DNA of 9,039 nt from Dehalococcoidia bacterium (GTDB taxonomy: Bacteria > Chloroflexota > Dehalococcoidia > UBA1151 > UBA1328), in assembly GCA_030745955.1 (NCBI GenBank), contig JASLNQ010000069.1, positions 1-9,039 on the forward strand. Reading direction: 5' to 3'. A model generated the notes under the pieces. That model was not told where the DNA came from and made no database searches. It saw only the letters and a program-made list of their open reading frames with translations. The stretch's first letter is position 1, and each line of letters begins with the position of its first letter. Below, one piece after another: positions 1 through 6,210 of the stretch. A program made the position numbers and the translations under genes.

Positions 1-177
1 CCGGCACCCGAGGCAATCATGCCCAGGTGGGCCGTCGGACTAACATAGCGAGTGGTACAGGTTCTGGGGGCAGGTCACAATGACCACCCGATCGGCTGCG
101 TAGACTCATGGTGAAGCCAGTTCGCCAGGGTGAATCGGAGCCTTCGAGCGGAGAGTTCCACCGGCCGTCACCGGCTC

Positions 178-206
178 GGCACAGTCGACTCAGTCGGCGC
201 TGTGCC
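178..206. repeat. 7-bp inverted repeat
   Basis: GGCACAG (178-184) is the reverse complement of CTGTGCC (200-206), with a 15-nt loop. No T-run follows on either strand, so it is not a standard intrinsic terminator. Its role is unknown and it may be chance. Confidence 0.35.
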
Positions 207-320
207 TACCGGGTTCGACGTGCCGTTGGCGCTCACACGTGACCGCAAGAACGACCGATCCACTCCCGTCAGCAACGCCATTAGCAACTCCCGCATTTAG
301 CGGGGCGTGTTCTCCGCTTC

Positions 321-418
321 CTGTCCCCCCCTCCTTCGGGAGGGGGGACAGGGGCCCGCGTCGCAGACATGCGAACCCAAGTCCCGATTCGATCTGGACG
401 CCCGGTTCAAACGTAGAT
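321..418 (+). repeat. TTCG-hairpin repeat, copy A
   Basis: The left part is a hairpin: CTGTCCCCCCCTCC (321-334), loop TTCG (335-338), then GGAGGGGGGACAG (339-351). This gives 13 pairs with one bulged C. The closing C(TTCG)G is the exceptionally stable UUCG tetraloop when transcribed. A tail follows whose core (AACCCAAGTCCCGATTCGAT at 374-393, then GACGCCCGG and ACGTAGAT at 411-418) recurs in copy B. The similarity spans about 97 bp, so this is a true repeat and not only two similar hairpins. It may be a REP- or MITE-like non-autonomous element or a structured RNA. There is no T-run after the stem. Confidence 0.75.
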
Positions 419-599
419 TGCAGCCAGCGACTTGCTCACGCCAGTCCTCTGGCAAGGAGGCCGCCGACGCCCGGAGCTAAAAAACAACGCCCCGCCTTAG
501 CGCCACCAGGCTACAAATGCGAAACAACACGGTTCTGGGGTTACCGGGTCATAGCTTCCCATGGGATCTCGATCCTATCCCGCCCAACATCGGGACAGG

Positions 600-627
600 C
601 TGGCCCAGGATGAAATCCTGTCGCCAG
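600..627 (+). repeat. compound hairpin between repeat copies
   Basis: CTGGC (600-604) pairs with GCCAG (623-627), and CAGGAT (606-611) pairs with ATCCTG (615-620) around a GAA loop. A 1x2 internal loop separates the two stems, giving 11 pairs in total. It lies in the interval between the two TTCG-hairpin repeats. It could be part of a structured RNA or an element body. No function is assigned. Confidence 0.45.
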
Positions 628-787
628 AGCAGTCGGGTAGCCCCATCCAAAAACGGACGGCACAGGTCAAGACACGCCATCCCAATCCCAGCCCCAACAT
701 ACGGGGTCACAAGCGCCAAAGGCGCATCCCAGGCCCGATCAAAACTTCAGGCCCAAAAAGAACGAAAATTCCCAGGCAGTGCACTTT

Positions 788-883
788 GATTCCCCCTCCT
801 TCGGGAGGGGGTCAGGGGGCCGATTCGCAGTCGTTCGCACCCAAGTCCCGATTCGATCGGGGCGCCCGGTGGTTGACGTAGAT
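788..883 (+). repeat. TTCG-hairpin repeat, copy B
   Basis: CCCCCTCC (792-799), loop TTCG (800-803) and GGAGGGGG (804-811) form a perfect 8-bp stem, flanked by TGA and TCA. The tail matches that of copy A: CCCAAGTCCCGATTCGAT (839-856), then GGCGCCCGG and ACGTAGAT (876-883). The copies are in direct orientation about 467 bp apart. A degenerate fragment follows at 886-906 (GCGAACCCA, then TTCGATC), which suggests local duplication or decay. Confidence 0.75.
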
Positions 884-1021
884 ACGCGAACCCAGGTGGT
901 TCGATCACGTCCGGCCCAAACGCACAGCCCAATTCCAGCGTTGCTGACGTAAAGCAATGTCCGAAATAGCGCATCCGCCAACGAGCCAGTCCGTTGGCAT
1001 TTGCCGCGTCCGGCACCCACC

Positions 1022-1040
1022 CACCGCGAGAAACGCGGTG
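1022..1040. repeat. 7-bp stem hairpin
   Basis: CACCGCG (1022-1028) pairs with CGCGGTG (1034-1040) around an AGAAA loop. It lies about 195 nt past the stop of the minus-strand serine hydrolase. No T-run follows on either strand. It could help protect or end a transcript, but this is not shown. Confidence 0.4.
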
Positions 1041-1181
1041 ACGTGCTAATCACTGATCAATCGAAATCCCATTTCCCGACCGAAGCGGAGGGACCTGGGG
1101 CTGGGTGCTGCGCGAGGGGTACCGCGCGAAAGGCAAGATGCGAATCAGCTGAATCGCCGCGTCTTCCCGTGTTGGCGGTTG

Positions 1182-1214
1182 ATCCTGAAAATGAATTCAG
1201 GATGCCAGATCCTG
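1182..1214 (-). terminator. overlapping alternative hairpins past the serine hydrolase
   Basis: ATCCTGAA (1182-1189) pairs with TTCAGGAT (1196-1203) across a 6-nt loop. The same CAGGAT (1198-1203) can instead pair with ATCCTG (1209-1214) across a 5-nt loop, so the two hairpins exclude each other. On the minus strand they begin about 20 nt past the stop codon at 1235-1237. There is no T-run, so if this is a terminator it is not the classical intrinsic type. It could instead be a 3'-end stabilising structure. Confidence 0.4.
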
Positions 1215-1234
1215 GTACCTCCAAACACAACCCA

Positions 1235-2293
1235 TCACCCCGCGAAAACATCGCCCGGAACCGGCCACTCGAAACCTTCCGCAGTCACCACACCGATCGA
1301 GGTCAGCGTCTCGGAGTCGCCGTTCATCAGGCTGCCATTCCCGCCACCGTGACCCCGCAGCCACTCATCCCCCATAATCCGCTCGCCGTCCCACAAACCA
1401 CCCGTCGCAACCAGCAATCCGAAGCGGGCCAGGTCCGAAGCGCTGATCACCACCCAGCCACCACCACCCCTGACGGTTTGAGCGCCAACCTCGTATGGCG
1501 GGTCGATGAAATCGCCGTAGCCGGGCATGTTGGGATACCAGTTGCGGTCTTCATGGACAATCCTGCCCGGCACCCAGTCCCAGCGGTCGGCCGGAACACC
1601 GATCCTGCTCATCAGCCGCTCATCCAGAACGGCCTTGATATCCCGGTCCCACAAAACCGTCAGCGCCTGCGAAAGCCGCCAGATCCCCCCGCTCGCATAC
1701 GTCCGCACCGTGCCCGGCTCGGCGTGCGAATAATTATCGAAGAAAGGATCGCCCGTCCAGTCGGCCCAATCGGGGACCGAATACGACGCCTGCGAACTCA
1801 TCTGCGCCGACGAACCGCGCCGCCAGTAGTAGCCGTTCGTTACGGGGAAGCCGCCGTCGTGGCCGTAGTGGTCTTTCCCACCGAGGAGATGCCGCCAGGT
1901 CAGCTTCCGATGATGCCCCCGGTCGAGGTACTTGTGCTCATGCGACAGTTCACCCTCGCCCGTCCATGTATCGCCAACCAGGTCGTCGGGTGAAACAAGA
2001 CCCGCGTCCTGCGCCAGCCCGAACGCAGCCCAGGTGAAGGCCTTGCCGACCGACGCTGTCTGGAACGTGTAGCCCGGATCGCCCCACTCACCGATCAGTC
2101 GACCCCGGCATGTGACGACCACTCCCCACTGGTCGCCTGTGTGGTCCTCGCCCTCCCAACTCGCTCCCCGCAGGTTCAGCGAAGACTGGAACGAATTCCA
2201 TTTGGCCGGGTCGATCCCGAGCGATGCCAGATCGTCGGCAGGCAGCCATTCGTTGCCGGGGAACTCAACCGGTGAGAGCGGGGGTGGGGTCAT
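1235..2293 (-). CDS. beta-lactamase-family serine hydrolase
   Basis: This 352-residue protein is probably a serine hydrolase of the class C beta-lactamase / D-aminopeptidase / esterase fold (COG1680 type). The SxxK nucleophile motif is S81-V-G-K84, in the sequence TASVGKAF before a helix, as expected. A tyrosine motif, Y199-A-S201, fits the usual YxN/YxS position. The third motif (H/K-T-G) is not clear; the nearest candidate is HGGG at 315-318 near the C-terminus. The substrate cannot be predicted and may be an ester, amide or lactone. No signal peptide or membrane segment is seen at the N-terminus, so the enzyme is probably cytoplasmic. The ATG is supported by GGAGA ending 5 nt upstream on the minus strand. 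The gene is divergent from the orphan at 2516, with 222 bp between them. A long open frame antisense to it is a shadow. Confidence 0.85.
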   Translation of the reverse strand: MTPPPLSPVEFPGNEWLPADDLASLGIDPAKWNSFQSSLNLRGASWEGEDHTGDQWGVVVTCRGRLIGEWGDPGYTFQTASVGKAFTWAAFGLAQDAGLVSPDDLVGDTWTGEGELSHEHKYLDRGHHRKLTWRHLLGGKDHYGHDGGFPVTNGYYWRRGSSAQMSSQASYSVPDWADWTGDPFFDNYSHAEPGTVRTYASGGIWRLSQALTVLWDRDIKAVLDERLMSRIGVPADRWDWVPGRIVHEDRNWYPNMPGYGDFIDPPYEVGAQTVRGGGGWVVISASDLARFGLLVATGGLWDGERIMGDEWLRGHGGGNGSLMNGDSETLTSIGVVTAEGFEWPVPGDVFAG

Positions 2294-2438
2294 GACGGGT
2301 CTCCGGTCTGGTGGTTGTTGCGGAATGGAGGTGACCTGGGGCGATGAGTGCTAAATGCATCCCCCGAGAGCCCCAGGATGGCATTGCTGAAGTGCTCACG
2401 GGGGAGGTGAAACCCAGGCTGAGACCGTACCACTCCAC

Positions 2439-2447
2439 TGCTAGAAT
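2439..2447 (+). promoter_or_regulatory. extended -10 promoter candidate for the 578-aa gene
   Basis: TGC followed by TAGAAT matches an extended -10 element (TGN-TATAAT type). No good -35 is present 16-18 bp upstream, which is tolerable for extended -10 promoters. The predicted transcript would start near 2454, giving a leader of about 62 nt before the ATG at 2516. Confidence 0.5.
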
Positions 2448-2458
2448 CGCACCGTTTT

Positions 2459-2468
2459 CCGGTACCGG
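2459..2468. promoter_or_regulatory. 10-bp perfect palindrome, possible operator
   Basis: CCGGTACCGG is a perfect palindrome lying about 5-15 nt after the predicted transcription start of the 578-residue gene. That position suits a repressor site. Palindromes of this length also arise by chance in high-GC DNA, so support is weak. Confidence 0.25.
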
Positions 2469-2515
2469 CCCGGCGATCATCCACACCCAGTCCGACGCAC
2501 CCCAAGGAACAACCC

Positions 2516-4252
2516 ATGGCCCTGTCGATACGCACCCCTGCCCCACCCCCAGCCTGGGCGCTGCTCGAACGCCAGCTGATCAAGGCGCAGACGGCCGCCT
2601 GCCAGCGGATCTTCGACAAGTACTTCGACGAGCGCGGCTACCTGATGTGCATGCCGCGCTGGGGTGGCAACGACGGTTCAGACGATGCGATCGAGAACCT
2701 CGCCGGCTGGCCGGTCCTGCATGCCCTCGGCGCTCCCGATTCGATCCTCGAAATGTACAAGCTGGGGTGGGAGGGTCACCTCCTCCAGTACACCGAGGCA
2801 AAAACCGTCGAGGTCGAGTTGGCCCGGGATGGAATGCTCTACAGGGAGTTCCCGGCAAGCCTCGACTGGTTCCACCATGGCGAGAGCATGAGCGTGTTCA
2901 ACCTGCAGGGCCTGTCCGATCCCCGCGACGCCGCGTTCATGACCCGGATCCGGCGCTACGCAGGCCTGTACATGGACGAGGACCCGCAAGCCAGGAACTA
3001 CGACCCCGAGCACAAAATAATTCGCAGCATGTTCAACGGCAGCCGCGGCCCCCTGCTGCGCAAGGCGACTGCGTTGGATTGGGCGGGCGATCCGTTCGAG
3101 GTTGAGGACCGGTTTGTGACGGCACACGGCGAGCGGAATTTTGCGGAAATGCTGGCCCACTTCGAAGACTACACCGACATCGTCGGCGATCACCCGCTGA
3201 ACCTGGCGGCGACCACGCTGGCACTGAACGCCTACATGGCAACCGGCGAGTCGAAGTACCGCGACTGGCTCACCGAGTATGTCGATGCGTGGGCCAGACG
3301 TGCGGCGGCAAACAACGGGATCATACCGAGCAACATCGGCCTGGATGGCAGTATCGGCGGAGAGACCGGCGGCAAGTGGTACGGCGGGTGCTATGGCTGG
3401 GGCTTCACGGTGGTGGTCCCCCAGACTGGCGAGCTGGCAAACCGAAATTCGATCGCCAGGGGCATCGCCGGTTTCGGAAACGCCCTGCTGATAACAGGCG
3501 ACCGCTCGTACATCGACGTCTGGCGGAGGATGCTCGACGCCGTAAACGGCAATTCAAAGACGATTGACGGCAGGACGCAGTATCCCCACATGTACGGCGA
3601 CGATGGCTGGTACGGCTACGACCCAGAGCCGTTCAACCAGGGTGCACTGGACACTTACTTCTGGTCGATGGACGAAGCAGACCGCAAGTACCTCCCGGCA
3701 TCCGGGTATATGAATTTCATAGATGGCGTCGATGCCGACTTTCCGGTAGCGGCGATGGAGCGCGAGTTCGAATCGATTCGCCTGAAAATGAAGGCGGTCG
3801 ACGAGGACACGAGTTCGCCCGACACCCGACTATCCGACAACACCCTTCCATGGAACACCGCCAACACGACCTGCCTGACCCAGCTGATGATGGGAGCTCT
3901 GACGCCGCGGTACGGTGAGCCGCTGCACGCACGTGTGCGCTACTTCGATCCGGCGGCACGACGTGCGGGGGTTCCGGAAGACGTCGCGGCGCTGGTGGAG
4001 GGCATGACCGACTCGACTACCACCCTCTCGCTCGTGAACCTGAGCCCAGTGGTGAGCAAGCGCGTGATCGTCCAGGCCGGTGCATATGGCGAACACCAGG
4101 TGGCCGGCGTCGATATCGAGGGGGAGAGGTACGTGGTGGACGGGTCGTTCTTCACAGTTGAGCTCGGACCTGGCGCCGGGTCGAGGCTGGTGATCCACCA
4201 GGACCGGTACACGAATCAACCCACACTGGCACACCCGTGGGACCGGGGTTGA
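2516..4252 (+). CDS. 578-aa conserved-looking orphan, likely helical-barrel enzyme
   Basis: I do not recognise this protein by name. It is soluble, with no signal peptide or membrane segment. Residues 1-460 are mostly amphipathic helices with aromatic, glycine-rich turns between them: PRWGGNDG at 47-54, DWFHHGE at 117-123, DHPLNL at 225-230, GGKWYGGCYGWGF at 285-297, and PHMYGDDGWYGYDP at 357-370. This pattern resembles an (alpha/alpha)6 toroid as in six-hairpin glycosidases and linalool dehydratase-isomerase-like proteins. Residues about 470-565 look like a beta-rich C-terminal domain. Grouped His, Asp, Glu and Trp residues in the turns are plausible active-site residues, so a glycoside hydrolase, epimerase or lyase is possible, but this is inference. 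The ATG is supported by AAGGA at 2504-2508, 7 nt upstream. The next gene starts 117 bp downstream. Confidence 0.85.
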   Translation: MALSIRTPAPPPAWALLERQLIKAQTAACQRIFDKYFDERGYLMCMPRWGGNDGSDDAIENLAGWPVLHALGAPDSILEMYKLGWEGHLLQYTEAKTVEVELARDGMLYREFPASLDWFHHGESMSVFNLQGLSDPRDAAFMTRIRRYAGLYMDEDPQARNYDPEHKIIRSMFNGSRGPLLRKATALDWAGDPFEVEDRFVTAHGERNFAEMLAHFEDYTDIVGDHPLNLAATTLALNAYMATGESKYRDWLTEYVDAWARRAAANNGIIPSNIGLDGSIGGETGGKWYGGCYGWGFTVVVPQTGELANRNSIARGIAGFGNALLITGDRSYIDVWRRMLDAVNGNSKTIDGRTQYPHMYGDDGWYGYDPEPFNQGALDTYFWSMDEADRKYLPASGYMNFIDGVDADFPVAAMEREFESIRLKMKAVDEDTSSPDTRLSDNTLPWNTANTTCLTQLMMGALTPRYGEPLHARVRYFDPAARRAGVPEDVAALVEGMTDSTTTLSLVNLSPVVSKRVIVQAGAYGEHQVAGVDIEGERYVVDGSFFTVELGPGAGSRLVIHQDRYTNQPTLAHPWDRG

Positions 4253-4321
4253 GCGCGCACTCGGCTCCAGGCGTGAACCAATCCCGGTAATCAACCGCCG
4301 ACCTCACAGATGTGCCGTGTG

Positions 4322-4327
4322 TAATCT
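4322..4327 (+). promoter_or_regulatory. -10 candidate for the PAL-like gene
   Basis: TAATCT fits a -10 hexamer, 41 nt before the ATG at 4369. The upstream -35 region (around 4299-4304) is a poor match. If used, the leader would be about 35 nt and would include the ribosome binding site. Confidence 0.3.
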
Positions 4328-4352
4328 TGTACCCCGGAAACGAAGACGACAG

Positions 4353-4361
4353 AAAAGGAAG
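4353..4361 (+). promoter_or_regulatory. ribosome binding site that sets the PAL-like start
   Basis: AAAAGGAAG lies 7 nt before the ATG at 4369. It favours that start over an in-frame ATG at 4312, which would add 19 residues unlike a propeller N-terminus and has no Shine-Dalgarno sequence. Confidence 0.8.
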
Positions 4362-4368
4362 AAACCAT

Positions 4369-5316
4369 ATGCCATCCGCACCGACAGCATCGACTGTTTT
4401 TGAACCTGTGGTGGGCTGGCCGGCTGTTCCCCACGGTATCAAGCTGAAAGAGGCGACTTCGGTCGCGGTCGATCCGGATGACAACGTCTATGTGTTCAAT
4501 CGTGGAAACAGCCCGATGGTCGTCTTCGACCGGGCTGGCAACTACCTGGATTCGTGGGGAACCGACGACTACATTCGCCCGCATGGCGTTCATGTCACTC
4601 CCGATGGCGACCTGCTGCTGGTCGACGACTTTGGACACACGCTAAAGAAGACCGGCAAGAACGGCGATGTACGGTTCGTCAACGGCACCCACGGCGAGCC
4701 TTCGGCATGGCAGGGAGGCGAACCGTTCAACCGTCCCACCGATGCCTTCATATCCCCCGTTTCGGGAGATATTTTCGTTACCGATGGTTACGGCAACTCG
4801 CGTGTGCACCGTTTCACGGCAAGCGGCGAACACGTGCTGTCGTGGGGCGAGCCGGGCACAGGTCCGGGGCAGTTCAGCCTCCCCCACAACGTGGTCGTCC
4901 TGGATGATGGGCGGGTCGTGGTGTGCGACCGCGAGAATTTTCGGATCCAGGTCTTCACTGAAGATGGCGACTACATCGAGCAGTTTCACTTTCACCGGCC
5001 GCAGGCGATATGTGTTGGCCGCGGGGACGATCGTTCGATCTACCTGACAGAAACCCGGCCGCCCGAGGTCCAGGAAGGGGTGCCAAACCTGGGGTTAAAG
5101 GTCCGGGTACTCGACCAGGATTTCAACGAGATAGTGAGCTTTGGTGCGGGGACTTCGGGTGAAAAACCGGACCAGTTCATCTCACCACACGGAATCGCTG
5201 TCGACTCAGAGGGTTCGGTGTACGTGGCCGAGGTTTCATACACGGCGATGGGATCGCGGCTCGATCCGCCCCGCGAAGTGACCAGCCTGCGAAAATGGAA
5301 AAGGACATCGGGCTGA
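4369..5316 (+). CDS. PAL-type six-bladed beta-propeller lyase
   Basis: This 315-residue protein is an NHL-repeat propeller resembling peptidyl-alpha-hydroxyglycine alpha-amidating lyase (PAL), the enzyme that splits an alpha-hydroxyglycine into an amide and glyoxylate. Blades begin near residues 28, 69, 122, 169, 209 and 270, each with a DxxGxxYV-like strand. Compared with rat PAL from memory, the three zinc ligands fall in PHGV (H72), LPHNV (H173) and SPHGI (H274). The catalytic Tyr is in TDGYGNSR (Y141), and the two arginines are in NRGN (R45) and DREN (R188). The spacings agree with rat H585/Y654/H690/R706/H786. The Cys after the catalytic Tyr in the animal enzyme is Gly here, so that disulfide is absent, as fits a cytoplasmic protein. 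No monooxygenase (PHM) domain or signal peptide is present. The substrate is unknown; a ureidoglycolate-like compound or another carbinolamide is possible. Confidence 0.85.
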   Translation: MPSAPTASTVFEPVVGWPAVPHGIKLKEATSVAVDPDDNVYVFNRGNSPMVVFDRAGNYLDSWGTDDYIRPHGVHVTPDGDLLLVDDFGHTLKKTGKNGDVRFVNGTHGEPSAWQGGEPFNRPTDAFISPVSGDIFVTDGYGNSRVHRFTASGEHVLSWGEPGTGPGQFSLPHNVVVLDDGRVVVCDRENFRIQVFTEDGDYIEQFHFHRPQAICVGRGDDRSIYLTETRPPEVQEGVPNLGLKVRVLDQDFNEIVSFGAGTSGEKPDQFISPHGIAVDSEGSVYVAEVSYTAMGSRLDPPREVTSLRKWKRTSG

Positions 5317-5337
5317 GGACCGGCGTGTTTGCGCCCA

Positions 5338-5365
5338 ACGGCAACCGATCGCTACCCGTTGCCGT
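5338..5365 (+). terminator. 8-bp hairpin between the PAL-like gene and coaX
   Basis: ACGGCAAC (5338-5345) pairs with GTTGCCGT (5358-5365) across a 12-nt loop, beginning 22 nt past the stop of the PAL-like gene. No T-run follows. It may act as a non-canonical terminator or a 3'-end barrier separating that transcript from coaX. Confidence 0.45.
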
Positions 5366-5396
5366 GTAAAGCCCCCGGTATGCCAGCTGTCGCTCA

Positions 5397-5402
5397 TATA
5401 AT
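5397..5402 (+). promoter_or_regulatory. consensus -10 box, leaderless coaX promoter
   Basis: A perfect TATAAT ends 9 nt before the GTG start of coaX. A start about 7 nt after the hexamer would put the first base at about 5409-5412, on or next to the start codon. There is no Shine-Dalgarno sequence in the gap, and no recognisable -35. This is the layout of leaderless transcripts. Confidence 0.6.
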
Positions 5403-5411
5403 TGTGAAACC

Positions 5412-6197
5412 GTGACTTCCCTGATTGCCGTCGACATCGGCAACACCAACATTACGATCGGCGCTTTCAACGACGATGAGTTGACAGCGACCTGGCGACT
5501 GGCCACACGCGAAACCCGCACCGTCGACGAACATGCCTGGGCGCTCCGTGGCGTGCTGCGTTCGAAGGGCGTCGAACCGGCCTCCTTCGATGCCGCCGTG
5601 ATCTGCTCGGTCGTCCCCCCCATGACGGAGGCGTATGTTGAAGCGCTGCTGGCGCAGACGAAAGTCACGCCGCTGGTGATAGGCCCCGGTGTTCGGACCG
5701 GCATCCGGATTCATTACGACCGGACCCAGGACGTCGGAGCCGACCGGATCGTGGATGCCGTTGCGGCGCATCGCCTTTATGGCGGACCCGCGGTGGTAGT
5801 CGATATCGGCACTGCCACGGTTTTTGACGCCGTAACTGCCGAGGGCGACTACATCGGCGGTGCTATTGCACCCGGACTGCAGATCGCCGCAGACGCAATG
5901 TTCCGGAACACGTCACAACTCCGGCGTGTCGAGATGGTCGCACCCGACCGGGTGATAGGTCGCAGCACTGTGGCCGCGATGCAGTCGGGGTTTGTTTTCG
6001 GTTTTGCAGAGTTGATCGAAGGCATGATCGGCCGGTTCAGGCTAGAACTGAGTCCCGAAGCGCCCGATGACGTAACGATCGTCGCGACCGGTGGGTTCGC
6101 CACCATGATGGCGGAGCAGACCGGCGTGTTCGATCACCTGAACCCCGACCTCACCCTGATCGGCCTCCGGCTGGTACACGAAATGAACAACGTCTAG
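5412..6197 (+). CDS. coaX: type III pantothenate kinase
   Basis: CoaX phosphorylates pantothenate with ATP to 4'-phosphopantothenate, the first committed step of CoA synthesis, in the cytoplasm. Type III kinases belong to the ASKHA fold, usually need a monovalent cation and are not feedback-inhibited by CoA. Family motifs are in order: DIGNTN at 8-13 (phosphate loop), SVVPP at 66-70, GPGVRTGI at 91-98, GADRIV at 109-114 with the likely catalytic base D111, DIGTATVFD at 131-139 (usually T at residue 137, here V), GGAIAPG at 149-155, and ATGGFA at 225-230. The 261-residue length is normal. The GTG start places DIGNTN at residue 8 as in the family, and no nearby alternative is better. There is no Shine-Dalgarno site; a TATAAT box 9 nt upstream suggests a leaderless message. 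coaBC follows 13 bp downstream. Confidence 0.96.
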   Translation: MTSLIAVDIGNTNITIGAFNDDELTATWRLATRETRTVDEHAWALRGVLRSKGVEPASFDAAVICSVVPPMTEAYVEALLAQTKVTPLVIGPGVRTGIRIHYDRTQDVGADRIVDAVAAHRLYGGPAVVVDIGTATVFDAVTAEGDYIGGAIAPGLQIAADAMFRNTSQLRRVEMVAPDRVIGRSTVAAMQSGFVFGFAELIEGMIGRFRLELSPEAPDDVTIVATGGFATMMAEQTGVFDHLNPDLTLIGLRLVHEMNNV

Positions 6198-6200
6198 ACT
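6195..6200 (+). promoter_or_regulatory. -10-like hexamer overlapping the coaX stop
   Basis: TAGACT fits TANNNT and lies 10 nt before the coaBC ATG at 6211. Its first three bases are the TAG stop codon of coaX. As with coaX there is no Shine-Dalgarno sequence before the ATG. Together these suggest a second leaderless start, although readthrough from coaX is equally possible. Confidence 0.4.
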
Positions 6201-6210
6201 GGCCACCACC

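Larger units (their letters stand above)
1..1234. other. gene-poor region with repeats and hairpins
   Basis: No reading frame here looks like a gene. The frames that are open are short, overlap one another, and read as low-complexity Pro/Arg/Ser-rich peptides, which is typical of spurious frames in C-rich DNA. All three plus frames entering from the left edge stop by position 83, so at most about 26 codons of an upstream gene could be present. A minus-strand frame stays open to the left edge from an ATG at 18-20, too short to judge. The region holds two copies of a TTCG-hairpin repeat, several other inverted repeats (listed separately) and the region downstream of the serine hydrolase gene. 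No tRNA, rRNA, tmRNA or RNase P signature was recognised. Confidence 0.7.

Noticed and set aside
201..222. GTTCGAC resembling a tRNA T-loop
   Set aside because: The flanking bases do not form the 5-bp T stem and no acceptor or anticodon arms can be built around it.
321..351. TTCG hairpin as an intrinsic terminator
   Set aside because: No T-run follows on either strand, there is no gene immediately upstream, and the similarity to copy B extends far past the stem, so a repeat is the better explanation.
239..881. Three overlapping plus-strand open frames of 90-124 codons
   Set aside because: They overlap each other in different frames, run through the repeat hairpins, have low-complexity Pro/Arg/Ser composition and lack good ribosome binding sites.
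321..883. CRISPR array
   Set aside because: Only two copies about 467 bp apart, with no regular spacers.
1001..1993. 330-codon open frame on the plus strand
   Set aside because: It runs antisense to the serine hydrolase, whose SxxK and Tyr motifs and ribosome binding site are clear. Its peptide is Pro/Arg-rich with no recognisable domain.
2731..2745. Third copy of the repeat core (TCCCGATTCGATC) inside the orphan gene
   Set aside because: It is a 13-base match only, in frame with sensible coding sequence and with no flanking similarity; probably chance.
2344..3105. 253-codon plus-strand frame overlapping the orphan gene
   Set aside because: It overlaps the 578-residue gene in another frame, is Arg/Pro-rich, and lacks the AAGGA site that supports the ATG at 2516.
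4312..4368. Upstream ATG for the PAL-like gene
   Set aside because: The ATG at 4369 has AAAAGGAAG at proper spacing, and the 19 extra residues do not look like propeller sequence.
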